A stretch of DNA of 64,000 nt from the NCBI GenBank assembly GCA_015680685.1, contig MNCI01007621.1, positions 849,831 through 913,830 of the forward strand, given 5' to 3'. The translations under genes were made by a program, and so were the position numbers. The notes beneath the pieces were generated by a model that was not told where the DNA came from, ran no database searches, and saw nothing but the letters and a program-made list of their open reading frames with translations. Position 1 is the first letter of the stretch; the number at the start of each line of letters is the position of its first letter. Shown piece after piece: positions 1 through 10,919 of the stretch. The DNA is from Gnetum montanum (lineage: Eukaryota; Streptophyta; Gnetopsida; Gnetales; Gnetaceae).

Positions 1-312
1 TATATGGTAAGTGGGAACAAATGTTGATGCTAGATAATTTAGAATTAGTCATTAGTTAGAGTAGTAATTAGTTTCTCAACCCTTCACCTTGATAGCATAG
101 GAGAAAAACATAAAAAGATATAAAAATCATATACCTCGGACTTACTTAACCATACACCGTGACAACTACAAGTAAGTCTGGGAAGACAACGAATGGTTAA
201 CCTTAAGTGTTCCATGAGGCGTGTAGGCATTTAGTCTATGGAGTTTGACCGAATCATGCGTGCTACGCTCGTATTCATATGGATGAGTGTAGGGGTACCT
301 CGCCACTCATCA
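1..312 (+). repeat. Element A, 5' LTR (right part only)
   Basis: The first 312 bases align with the last 312 bases of the LTR at 5649-6600, including GGTAAGTGGGAA at the start and the terminal GGGGTACCTCGCCACTCATCA-type end. The terminal CATCA is followed directly by a primer-binding site, which makes this the 5' LTR of an element whose 3' LTR ends at 6600. The left part and its target-site duplication lie outside the window. The two copies differ by scattered substitutions, so the insertion is not recent. Confidence 0.9.
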
Positions 313-313
313 T

Positions 314-331
314 TGGCGCCATTTCCGGGGA
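314..331 (+). other. Primer-binding site of element A (tRNA-Asp type)
   Basis: TGGCGCCATTTCCGGGGA lies one base after the LTR end. It differs at two positions from TGGCGCCGTTGCCGGGGA, the complement of the 3' end of plant tRNA-Asp used by Athila-type elements. Cognate sites occur at 13383 and 27922 and, more degenerate, at 41750. Confidence 0.85.
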
Positions 332-456
332 CTAAGTGTTTGTGCACTAAGTAGGACATAAGAGATCATCTACATCGTTCGGAGCTTAAATGAACCTTAA
401 GGTTAATCAAATAAGAAAAAATTATATAACAGTAATTAGCACACTGATAAATAACA

Positions 457-2869
457 ATGTCTTCTTCTCACAAGAGCACATCACCTAGGGATAATACAAA
501 AGACAGTCAGTAATCAAAAACACATAATTGAAATCAGTCAAGTCCTAAACAATACTGAATAGTCTATACTCATCCTAATGAGTATATTCCCAACTTTACT
601 TTTATCCTCCATCAAGATGAATAGCTGCGATGGAGATATTTGCAAGGTAAAATCGTGTTACCCCTAGATCAATCAATCTCTAACATGCTCTTCTGTGCTT
701 TGGCATAGATAGGCATGATAGAATTATATGCTGAATACGCTATAGAAGAATTTGACATGAGGGATTATCATCCCATAGAAGCACAATGTATTCGGGACTC
801 AAGGTAGGAGAGCCAACATACATTGTTGAAGGGAAAAGAGGTCCTACACATCCTTAGTGAAATAGGAGATGGTGAACCACTTATAACGGGTTCTCTATCA
901 AAAGATGTTCCCCCTCCTAACGAAGGTGAGGAGGTTAGGTATTAGAACTTATGCTCAATGATACATAACCTTGGTTTTGATGCCCGTGAACGCCAGCTGT
1001 TCACAGAGAGAACTACAATGCATGACAAGGATGGGCACTTAGATCGTCATCACGATCAAGGCCGAAGCCACAGAAGAGAAGGTAGGAAACATCGCCACAT
1101 CGATGGTTCTCCTTCTTCTTCCCCTTCTTCACATCATTCACCCTCTCCTTCCACATCTGGGCACAACCATAGAGAACATAATGGTGAGGATAAAGGTAAG
1201 AAAAATGAGAGACCTCGATGAGAAAGTTGAGAGAGAGGACAAGGGCATGAATGAAGGGAAAGTAGGAAACAACAAAGACATCATAGGCATCATGAAAGAG
1301 ATGATCATGACGAACCCCTACTTGCAACCCAAAGTATGCTTGACATAACAGAGGCTGTAAGAATTCTCATAAGGCATTTAAAAGATAGTCAGATCAAGCG
1401 TTTAGAGATGAACAATATCCCATGCTTTGAGGGAGGATACAATGCTGATCTGTAGCATCATTTACAGGCATTCCACGATGCTTGTGCCTTGCAAAATATA
1501 GAAAACAAGTGGCAAAAACTTAAGTTGTTTCTAAGGACACTCATTAAAGAGCAAGGAGTTGGTACCGGTCCTTAGAACTGGAGACCATTAGGAGGTGTAA
1601 TATGATGTTAGAAATCTTCAACGATAAATATCAAATGTACTCCAGAGTGTCTAACTTGCCTAAGTAGATCCAAGGCTAGAAGCAAGGAACTCATGAACCC
1701 TTGGATGCTGCTATGGCCTGCTACTACACATTGTTACTTCGTTGTCTAGGCCATGGTTATGCACAGCGGGATCAACTTCATCACATTGTGGATGGGCTAA
1801 GGCATGAAACTAGAAGAACCCTTGGGACTTATGCCCAAGGGAAACTCTCACAACTTAGAGCCCATGAAGTTCATCACTTGTTGGAGCAAGTAGCAAAAGA
1901 AGAAGGTGAGCTACACAAAAGGGAAAGTGTGGAAGAATACAACTATGATCCCTCTCTTCGAAAGAAGGGAGTGAAATTTTATGATGAAGAGGATGAGTCA
2001 CCAATGAAAGAGTTGGTGAACAGGAAAACCTTGCCGATTCAAAAGTTAACAACAAAAATAGTAGCTAAGGAAGATGACGTATGGAGTTCCTTAGACTCTA
2101 AAATTGAGATTGTATTAAAAATTGTAGAAGAGTCTAAGGTAGAACAAAGTAGTGAGAAAGGTAAGACAAAGTGGAGAGATTTAGGCCGTGCACATAACAA
2201 GGGTAAGGGGAAAATCACTAACTCTGATGTGGTTGTGGATTCAGACACAAATGATGATAGTGGATGTGAGATCTACCACTATGACCATCCTAAGGGATAT
2301 TGCCCAATCATCTCACATCTATAGGAGTCTAGGGTGTATGCACTTAATCCAAGACTTAATCAATGACAAACACCCCGTAGGTTACCTTATGCCCAAGGTA
2401 ATCCAAGGTAGTTCCACCAACCATTAACATATTATCCAAGTGGAACTCCACCACAATCCATCAGACAACATCAGTAGTGGCAATAGCCATAGTCATGGGG
2501 GATGCCATCGCTGAAACATTAGTACCCTTACCGACAGGTTGACCCTTATGGATATTATGTGTAGTAGTCGATTTCTCCAAGTGACTCTATGAGTCACACA
2601 ACTTCCCATCGTCACTGCCAAGTTTAGGAGTACTTCTGAAGGACTCCTTCTCCTCCGTGAGACACTCCATACCCACACCATCCTCCAAATCTCTCTGCAC
2701 CTCTTCCACAAGTAGTTCCCATAACACCTCCTGCATCAACACTGCAAGGGAAACTTCCTCCTCAACCACAGCAACGTCATGCTGCAAGAGTTGTAAATAT
2801 TCAACCTACTGCTGGTTCTGATAACTATAAAAAAAGAAGACCCTTCTTCAGAACCAAAAGCCTAGACAA
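457..2869 (+). pseudogene. gag: Element A gag (broken)
   Basis: This is the structural polyprotein of an Athila-like element. The start ATG at 457 matches the start in G (28066) and C (13526), each beginning MSSS. The frame runs 457 to about 1585, then shifts by a small deletion near 1570 (compare C around 14568) and continues to join the protease frame. An Arg/Ser/His-rich segment lies at about 1010-1310. The capsid follows at about 1420-1910, with Retrotrans_gag-like blocks such as the HLQAF and GHGYAQ regions. The knuckle at 2265-2303 has lost its second Cys (CEIY instead of CEIC). In-frame stops are mostly TAG, e.g. 2322-2324 where G has CAG at 29956. A proline-rich tail precedes the protease. 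Non-functional. Confidence 0.8.
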
Positions 2870-2873
2870 ACTC

Positions 2874-3599
2874 TTGCAACAACAAGAGGTTGAGCCCATG
2901 TACACTCCTCCACCATCTAACACTTCAGAGTACCCTTCAGGTCAACATCAGAGCCTAACGCATACGGTTATGTTAACGCATACTGTAACTAATTGGATCA
3001 AGGTAGGCCACCTTCCCAGGAAACTAACTGATCCTAGAAGTCCCTTAATCTACCTTCAAGTCACTAGAAATGAATCACTTAAGGCTCTTCTTGACTTAGG
3101 TTCCGGAGTCAACTTAATTTCACAAGAGATGTATCACGCCTGGAACCTACCCCAACTTAAGAAGAGCAACATTCAACTAGAGTTTTCAAACCAGTCCATC
3201 ACCATTCCCTTGGGATTGGTGGAGGACATCATTACCACTGTGTGTGGTTGGTCTTACCTAGCTGATTTCTTGGTGATTGAAGTCAACAACAATGAAGGGG
3301 ACTTCCCAATTATAATGGGAAGGGCATGGCTGAGTACAGTAGACGCATGCCTTAGGATCCGCAATCTTTCCTTGGAAATCTCTAAGATAAAAATTTATGA
3401 AAAGATCGAGAAGAGGAAAGTTCCATGCATCACATATAGTGATTTATTGCATGATGACATGGAGGAAATGCCTCCATGCAACAGGTGTGCCCTTGAAACT
3501 TTAAAACAAAGATGCCTGTATGTAGCAACCACACAACCAGTAGAAGACACCCCGTGGTTGACAACTACTAGAAGGAGCAACCAAATATGCATGGAATGA
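2874..3599 (+). pseudogene. Element A retropepsin-like protease
   Basis: This is an open stretch of 241 codons, in the same frame as the second part of gag, so gag-pro was one polyprotein. Residues 71-80 read ALLDLGSGVN, the catalytic-Asp motif of plant Ty3/gypsy proteases (usually DLGAS). Residues 145-153 read PIIMGRAWL, matching the second conserved block (PIILGRPFL type). About 30 residues after the last protease block a CX2C occurs (CNRC). No reverse transcriptase follows: downstream sequence matches the post-integrase region of B. The frame is open but belongs to a dead element, and the real start is upstream within gag. Confidence 0.8.
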
Positions 3600-3821
3600 A
3601 CTGAGACACTAACCCATGCCAACAACGAAGGCATAGACACATTGGAATATGAGCGTTACCAACTTCCACCCCTTAATCTAAGATCATCAATTGGGAGAAG
3701 TTGGACACTTCTTAGAAATTCAAATAGACACTCATTATTTTGGATCTCTCCCTTTCCACTCAGTCATGGGGGAGATGGCCACCTATGCTAATCATATGGG
3801 GCCCTTAGTTCTTTTTCTATT

Positions 3822-3921
3822 TTTTTACATGTTTTTGTTTTACAAATTTCTTTAACTTTTCTTATTTTTGTTTTACAACATTGTTATACTTTTTCATTTT
3901 TTCTATGTGTGTGTGTGTGTA
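3822..3921 (+). repeat. T-rich minisatellite and GT microsatellite (A)
   Basis: About two copies of a TTTTTGTTTTACA-type unit are followed by a GT run at 3905-3921. The same locus has about four copies in C and about eight in G, so copy number changes between elements. Confidence 0.7.
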
Positions 3922-4865
3922 TCCACCTTGTAAGTTTGTCACCCAATAAGTGTTTGGAATGATGGTATGAACTATTTTCATATTGATTGCTATTGTTTGG
4001 TTTTTACCTTTAAGTCACAATGTTGATACTAAGGTATGTTTCTTTTGATATGGTAGGAAATGAGTTTACTTCATCCATCCATCCACCAGTTTCTATGGTC
4101 TCTCTTGGCTTGAAAATGTACAATCTCCTTCTAATAAGAACTTTAATGAATCGGTGATTGGGCATTTCACAAACTAAGGAAGGACTCAAGGATTGAAACG
4201 GGTGTGACTTCAAGGGAACTTGATGCTTTTGTGTTGGCTGTTCTCTTGGGTGCTTCGATGTTTTCTTTTTGAGTTTTCTACCATTCTGATGTTACCCCAA
4301 TTATCAGAAGCTGAGACAATAAAAATAAAAAGCCTTTGCATGGTGTGGTTCTCACGCATAAAAACACAAAACATAACAAAAAAAAAACTAAGTGAGAATT
4401 CAAAGCACACCCCTTAGATGAAATAAACTTGGGCTATAAGCACTGGTTATGGAACCAAAAGTGTTCCCTCTAACTAAGGCCCTTCTCGCTTCCCATTCTC
4501 TCCTTTGTTTCGTCGGAATGGTGGTGACTCTTGGGGAAGACATCCTTGTTATCCATGTGGATGGTTTAGTCAAATGCATTGATGCGAAGTCATTGGATGT
4601 GGTTGGTTTGAGGTCGGACTTAGAATGGGATTTGCTAGTCACATTAATCATGAACTACACAAGGGGTTGTACACCACCTTGTTGTTGAGATTCCATTCCA
4701 TTCTATTCTCTCCATCCTTCTCTCCATTGTTCACCTCATTGCCAGTTGTATCATTAGTGTATATACTTTGGTAGAGGCATTGTTTTCTTTTTGGTAAATT
4801 CTTGTGGTTAAGACTTTAACTCTTGTTCCAAATGACATTCCCAGAGCCTACGGACTCTTTGAATG

Positions 4866-4922
4866 TGGGTTTATTAGGGCATTAAGGGCATGAGCCTGCT
4901 TTGAGGAGGACCCACTGACATT
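4866..4922 (+). other. Conserved noncoding block (A copy)
   Basis: This block contains GAGCCTGCTTTGAGGAGGA then CCCACTGACATTC. Recognisable copies occur at the same relative place in B (12494-12550), C (17910-17970), E (45210-45290), G (32630-32700) and, on the minus strand, H (63780-63822). Function unknown. Confidence 0.65.
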
Positions 4923-5310
4923 CCTATTTGGTGCACCAGTTAACTTCTTTTCCCTAACATTTTTGTAATTAATTTTATTTTTTTCATTACCATCTTGACA
5001 TCCATTCCTCGATGCTATAGTTATCACTTTTTATCTATCTTTCTTACTCCTTTCCTTTCTCCATTCTAATGCTACCGGAGGTTCACGATTAGTCATGGGG
5101 GTATGGGGCCCAATTTTTTTGATTTTCTCCTAGCCCCAAATTTTTTGATTTTCTTCCTAACCCCTACACCTTTGGTAGTCACCATTAATATATCTCCCAA
5201 TCCATATAAGCCATACCACAACCTAGCCAATGAACTTACACCAAAGTAAGGTATTAACTACATTGAAATTCATTTACCCTTGCTAATATAGGATCACGTT
5301 GTGTGTGCAT

Positions 5311-5486
5311 ATGGCGATCATGCAATAATGGACCGAATCTAGAGGAAACACATGGAATGGAGCAGTGCTACAGCAGCTATGCAAGGAGCAAGATCGATGG
5401 TGTGCTTATCGATGGACGAAAGGCGTAATCTTGGCGTTGACAATAACAACACTTCTTTCTCTCTCTCTTTCTCAACTGCCAACTAA
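5311..5486 (+). pseudogene. Element A remnant of the 3' (env-position) frame
   Basis: The ATGGCGATCATGCAA start is shared with C (18342) and G (33058). In A the frame hits a stop (TAA) a few codons in. The upstream bases GTGTGTGCAT replace the acceptor-like GTGTGTGCAG seen in G. It ends at TAA 5484-5486, followed by AGGCC as in C. It is probably the residue of the long frame seen in D and H. Confidence 0.45.
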
Positions 5487-5648
5487 GGCCTGATGTCAAT
5501 GTAATAAGGTGTTCACCCTTGTCATGAATACCAGTTTTGTCAAGTCTTGTAATGATGATCCATTCACATGTCATCCCATTAGTTCCATTCCCCTCAATAA
5601 TCTCATACCTTCCCAATATTTTGTAAGGAACTCGAAGATGAATTTGTA

Positions 5649-6600
5649 TGATGAGACGCGATATCGCATAGGCCATGATATTACGTCGTCCCCTGCGATA
5701 TCGCGTACGTGATATCGCAGTTTGCCGCCAAGTCTATAAATAAGAGGCTAATCTCCCTTGTTTCCTGATCCTAGGCTAGAAGTACAAAAACTCTAGTAGA
5801 TTGATCACTCCAGAGATAGAATATTTTCCATGTGCCCATAGTGGGAGTTCTAAAGTGAACGGATCTTTATTCGAGCAACATTGTACCTGAACACAAGTTG
5901 TGTATGGCAATAAAGATAAACTTGCTAGATAAACCTTGCAGTGCATGGAATAGGATTTATTTAATGTTATTTAGTGCTTTCTCTCTCACCCTAAACTCCT
6001 AGAATGCGGAATGAGTACAACTTGATTACGAGCATCTAGTGTGACTACTTGGTAACCCAGTGGCGTATTCAGGATCTGTGCTTGGTAATCCTAGTGGTAG
6101 TCATGCACAAAGATGTGTATGGTTAGTCAAGGAATCGTCCGCTCATCACACTTAGGCTACATTAGATTCTATCAACCCTTTCCTCCTAGTTAAGTGCCTC
6201 AGTACGACCACTTCAAGCATGTGCATTACGAGTGGTGATCCTAGCAATGATTAGCATTTGTTTGTCGCGGTTGCATCGGTTCAGGGTGTGTACGGTAAGT
6301 GGGAATGGATGCTGATGCTAGGTAATTTAGACTTAGTCATTAGTTAGATTAGTAATTAGTTTCTCAACCCTTTACCTTGATAGCATAGGAGAAAAACATA
6401 AAAATATATAAAAATCATATACCTCAGACTTACTTAACCATACGCTATGACAACTACAAGTAAGTTTGGGAAGACAACGAATGGTTAACCTTAAGTGTTC
6501 CATGAGGCGTGTAAGCATTTAGTCTACGGAGTTCGACCAGATCATGCGTGCTATGCTCGTATTTGTATGGTTGAGTGTAGGGGTACCTCACCACTCATCA
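5649..6600 (+). repeat. Element A, 3' LTR (952 bp, mosaic)
   Basis: It starts TGATGAGACGCGATATCGC and ends CACCACTCATCA. The polypurine tract present before the C and G 3' LTRs is deleted here. The U3 part has GATATC palindromes, including a 26-bp imperfect palindrome at 5694-5719, and a TATA box at 5735-5742. A polyadenylation-like AATAAAG follows in the R region. Bases about 5995-6175 match the E-type LTR (ATGAGTACAACTTGATTACG...), while the flanking parts match the C/G type, so the LTR looks recombinant. GGTAAGT at 6294-6300 is a strong splice-donor match. Confidence 0.9.
5694..5742 (+). promoter_or_regulatory. LTR A core promoter: palindrome plus TATA box
   Basis: A 26-bp palindrome with one mismatched pair is built from GCGATATCGC arms around GTAC (5694-5719). 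TATAAATA follows at 5735-5742. The same order, palindromes then TATAAATAAGAGGC, recurs in the LTRs of C and G. Promoter role is inferred from position in U3. Confidence 0.6.
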
Positions 6601-6984
6601 CTAAGTTATTATCCCATTCTATTCTTGTATGTATGAACTAAGGTCTCTGTGCTGTGGTTTAAACAAATAACCCATTTACTTCTAAACCTAGATTAATCCT
6701 ATCATTAGCTATTTTCTACTTTAATTCCATGTTTTATTGATCCCCAAGTTTTATTAGTGGAAATTTAAAAGCAAACAGTTATCTTTTTATCAAAGTTATC
6801 TTGAACTGCCCTATATATTTCCTTGTTAAAAGTGTTTAAGTTACCAACATCTATATATGTTATGAAACACCATGTTACCCAACTAGCTAAGACTATTTTT
6901 GGGTTTTTGTACCTATATAGGAGGCATCCTAGGCAATAGTTTCCCTAAATAGGTTTTATCAGGTGTTGATGTGTCCAAAATTTA
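6601..6984. other. Spacer between A and B
   Basis: AT-rich sequence with no gene or LTR that I recognise. It starts with CTAAG, which should be the right copy of A's target-site duplication; the left copy is outside the window. Confidence 0.4.
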
Positions 6985-8484
6985 TGCATCAACACATTGT
7001 AGAGGTAGTTAAGATCCCAACCATAAATATGAAAGATAGTAAAATCAAGTAGTTGGATATGAACAATATTTCTAGATTTGAGAGGTGATATAACTCAAAT
7101 CCACAGAACCATCTTTAAGCCTTTCACAATGCCTATGCCTTACAAAACATAGAAAATGATAGGTAAAAACTTAAGTTGTTATTCATAACACTCATAAAAT
7201 AAGCTGAATGTTGGTACCACTCCTTGGAGTTGGAATCAGTTTGCAGATGTAGTATGATGCTTGAGCTATTTGAATGACAAATATCAAACATACTCTAGAG
7301 TTTCCAATATGAAAAAGAAAATCCAAGGCTAGCAACAAGGAACAAATGAACCCTTGGACATAACCATGGGTAGATATTATTCCCTTTTTCACAGATGCCT
7401 TGGCCATGGTTATTCTCAATAGGAGCAGCTTTGCCATATCATAAATGGGCTCCAATTAGAAACGAGAAGAATGCTTGGGATCTATGCCCAAGGGAAACTA
7501 TCAAAACTAAGAGTGCATCAAATTCAAAAGAAAATTAAGTAGGTTTTAAAAGAAGAATGTGAGTTAAAGAAATGGAAAAGTGCTAAGGAGTATAACTAGG
7601 ATCCTTCCATCAGAAAAAGGGAGGTTTGATTCTGTGATAGTGAGGAGGAAGCATCACTTGATGAGGTGATGTAGTGAAAAACCTTGTCGATTCCAAAATC
7701 TGTATATAAAATTTTGGCTAAGGTTGATAAAATTTGGGAACCTTTAGATGAAATATTTTAAACTACTCTAAAAATTATGAAAGAATCCAAAGAATAAGGT
7801 AGTGATAATGACCATAGGAGAAGGAAATAAGCTAAATGTGCGTACCAAAGGGGTAAGCGCAAGGCTATGGTAGTAGAAGAGGTTGTGGAGTCAAAACTAG
7901 ATGATGATGATGGGTGTGATATTTACTAGTATGAACATCCCCAGGGATGTTATCCTATTGTGTCACACTTACAAGAATTTGAGGTGTATGCTCTGAATCC
8001 TAGACTAGCACAAAGGTAAGCACCTAGAAGGTTGCCTCATCTTCAAGGCAACCCAAGGAAGTTCCACCAACAATAATAGGTTTATTATCTAAGAGGAGCT
8101 CCACAACAACCATATGAGTAGTATTAGTAGTGGAAACACCCATAGTTGTGGTGAATGCAACCACCAAGGCAACAATACCATTATAGGAAACTAAATCTGT
8201 ATGGATACTATGTTAAGCAACCAATGTCTTCACGTGACTCTTCTAGTCACACTTATTTTCAACTTCATTACTACCCTACAGAGTATTACAAAATTCATTC
8301 TCCATCTACTAGAGGTGAAACTCCATATCCCTATCACCCTCCTCATCCTTCAACACATGCTCCTTCATCCTCAACCCAATTAACCTTTCTCCATCCATGT
8401 AGGATGAAATTCCTGCGTAGTTGTAGTAGCATAATGCTACTAGGGCCATTAACTTATAGCCAACTCCTTATCCAAGTGGTTTGA
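6985..8484 (+). pseudogene. gag: Element B gag (5'-truncated, broken)
   Basis: Homology to the other gags begins near 6985 (GAGGTAGTTAAGATCCCAACC), matching about 1348 in A and 14370 in C; the 5' LTR, leader and N-terminal part are missing. The capsid follows, dense with stops and indels. GHGYSQ and GIYAQG-like blocks lie near 7410-7490. The knuckle region near 7915-7960 keeps the YEHPQGCYP part. The Pro/Tyr-rich tail is visible in the open stretch 8155-8484. B is more diverged from A, C and G than they are from each other, and is an older relative. Confidence 0.7.
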
Positions 8485-8639
8485 AACCTAGATCTCATAA
8501 ATGACCATTCTTTCAAATCCATTACCCTACTAAGCCCTCACCTACTTATGTGATTGGTCACCATGTATCTCCTTCATCCTTTACATCCATTTATTTCAAG
8601 AGCCCTTTAAACAAAATAGCTCCCAAGATCTACATAGTT

Positions 8640-9330
8640 ATGTTAACCCATATTGTATCTGATTAGGTCAAGGTTGGTAGCCTTCCTAGGAAAAGAACTA
8701 ATCCTAGAAGTCATCTCATCTATTTTTAGATTGCTAGGAATGAGCCATGCAAGTCTTTTCTTGACTTAGGTTCTTAAGTTAATCTAATTTCTCACAAAAT
8801 GTACAATGCCTAGAACATACCTCCTCTCAAGAAGAGCAACATCTATTTAGAATTGGCAAACTAGTCCATCATTATTCCTTTGGAACTAGTGAAGGACACT
8901 ATGAAAAATATCTATGGATGGTTGTATCCTAGTGATTTCTTAGTAATTAAAGTTGACAATTACAAGGGGATCTTCCCAATCATTATTAGGAAGGCTTAGT
9001 TGAGCATTATTGATTCATGAATGGCAATTAGAGATTTTTCCTTAGAGATTTATAAGGAAAATGCATTCAGAAAAATCGAGAAGAAGTGAGTTCCATGCAT
9101 TGTGTACAGCAATATAGGGTGCAATTGTGTGTAGAAATTCTAGTCTATTAAAAGCACATCAATCAAAGCATGCAGATAGTGTGCAAATGAATCCAAAATT
9201 CAGAAGTGTGTATATGCAATAGCCACAAAATGGAAGGATACCTAGTGGCTGATAGCTGATTTTGAGAGCAACACACTTTGCTTAGAGCCTACTAAGAGCT
9301 TAACTTGTACCTATGTTGAAGGCATGGATG
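8640..9330 (+). pseudogene. Element B protease (broken)
   Basis: The CTTGACTTAGGTTC stretch near 8760-8775 gives the Leu-Asp-Leu-Gly catalytic core. Near 8970-9000 a mutated version of the PIIMGRAW block (CCAATCATTATTAGGAAGGC) is present. Several stops and frame changes interrupt it. It is placed, as in A, between the Pro-rich gag tail and the next pol domain. Confidence 0.6.
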
Positions 9331-9399
9331 AACTAGAGCAAGCTCATCACCAACTCTTTGATGATGAACTTGATGATACCAATTGGAAAGAGTTTGAAA

Positions 9400-10900
9400 T
9401 CCCAAATAGTTTTAAATAGAATCCCTTAGAGTTAAAAACTCTATCTACCGGCATGAAATATGCATTTCTAAAAAATGGCAAGCCAATGATAATCAATGTC
9501 AACCTTACTCCTAAGAAAAAAAGGATGTTGTTGAAGGTTGTTAATAAAATGATCAATAGCCTTTACTTGATCATATCCTAAACTCACAAGGATTGATCCT
9601 AGGATATGCTAGCATCGCATCCATACCAATCTAGCCATGAAGCTAAAGAGGTAGCCACAATGATAGCTAAATCCCAAATTGAAGTAGATCATAAAAGAGA
9701 AAATTGAACAACTCCTCAAGGCAGGGTTCATCTATCCAATTACAAATAGTGAGTGGGTTAGCCCACTTGTAATTGTTCCAAAGAAGGATGGAAAATGGTG
9801 AGTCTGTATTGATTTCAGGCTATTGAACATGGTGACATTCAAAGATCATTTCCCATTACTATTTTTCGACTAAGTGTAGGACACTCTTTCTAGGCATTAC
9901 TATTATAGCTTCTTGGATGGTTATAGTGGATATAACCAAATTCAAATTGCACTTAAGGATTAGGCCAAAATAACATTCACAATTCCCTAAGGGACTTTTG
10001 CATATTGTAAGATTCCCTTTAGTATGTGCAATGCTCTTACAACTTTTTAATGCCTTGTCCTAAGTATTTTTTCAATAGAGAATTGGTAGTATGGTGGAAG
10101 TATTCATGCATGAATTTTTTAACTATGGTGCTACATTCAAGAAAGTCCTGGACCACCTTGAGCAAGTGCTTAAAAGGTGCATGGGGATTAATCTTTGGCT
10201 TAATTGGTGAAAGAGTCATCTCATGGTCTAGGAAGACATTGTGTTAGGGCACATAATTTCTCAAGCAAGGACTGAGGTGAACTTTGAAAAGATTTGAGTC
10301 ATTCAAGGAATAACCCACCAATCGAAAACTGTTAAAGATGTTTGATCATTCGTTGGACACATTGGCTACTATTGGTGATTCATAGAAAATTTCTCTAAGA
10401 TCATGAAACCATTATTCAGGCTCACAAAGAAAGATGCTTCATTCATATGGACCAAGGAATGCAAAAGGGAATTCCAATAACTTAAGGAGAAGCTTGTAGA
10501 AACTCCAATGCTATGAGCTCATGATTGGTTTTGTTTATTTCACATCATGATAGATGCATCAAACTATGCCTTGGGAGTAGTGCTTACATAGTTGGATGAC
10601 CATAAACATCCATATTACATCCACTACACAAGTTGAAGCATTGTGGGTGTACAACTCAAATACACCACGATAGAGAAAGAACTGATGGTCTTGGTGTATG
10701 CTTTCAAAAGTTCACGCACTATGTGCTTGGATATAATATGTTTGTGCATATTGATCACAATGCCATTCACTTCCTAATGAATAAACCAATGGTGATCTTT
10801 CATGTCATATGGTGGCTAGTGATCTTACAGGAGTTCAATCTTACAATGGTAGATTGAAAGGGGACTGAGAGTGTGGTTGTTGATCACTTTTATTGGTTAT
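9400..10900 (+). pseudogene. pol: Element B reverse transcriptase and RNase H (broken)
   Basis: This is the only reverse transcriptase in the window. Near 9425 PLELKTLSTGMKYAFL matches the N-terminal pol block of Athila. VPKKDGKW near 9777-9800 and FLDGYSGYNQIQIA near 9912-9953 are reverse-transcriptase motifs. The catalytic YMDDF region reads VFMHEF near 10100, so the Asp pair is lost. IVLGHIIS, GYYW and KPLFRLTKKDASFIW follow in the thumb/connection. RNase H has IDASNYALGVVL near 10550-10585 and TIEKELMVLVYAF near 10667-10705. The HIDHNAIHF block and a QEFNLTM-VD tail near 10750-10857 end the domain. Many stops and several frameshifts make it dead. Lineage call: Athila/Tat type, by motif recall. 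Confidence 0.8.
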
Positions 10901-10919
10901 GATGGGACAATAAAGAAGA

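Larger units (their letters stand above)
3600..5310 (+). other. Element A 3' region without pol (noncoding)
   Basis: No supportable gene. The stretch GGATCTCTCC...GGGGGAGATGGCC (about 3741-3780) corresponds to the sequence after integrase in B (about 12035-12073), so pol is absent here. It contains an internal polypurine-like motif at 3763-3775, a T-rich minisatellite (3822-3892), a GT run (3905-3921), a block conserved in all related elements (4866-4922) and a second polypurine-like motif (5092-5102). Short open stretches here are not conserved between A, C and G. Confidence 0.7.

Noticed and set aside
1013-1327. Minus-strand open stretch over the gag Arg/Ser/His region
   Set aside because: Mirror of the coding strand; same sequence in C and G has stops in this frame.
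5092-5110. Start of a further LTR (GTCATGGGGGTATGGGG)
   Set aside because: Followed by GCCCAATTTTTTT rather than an LTR start, and the same motif in C and G is also not followed by an LTR.
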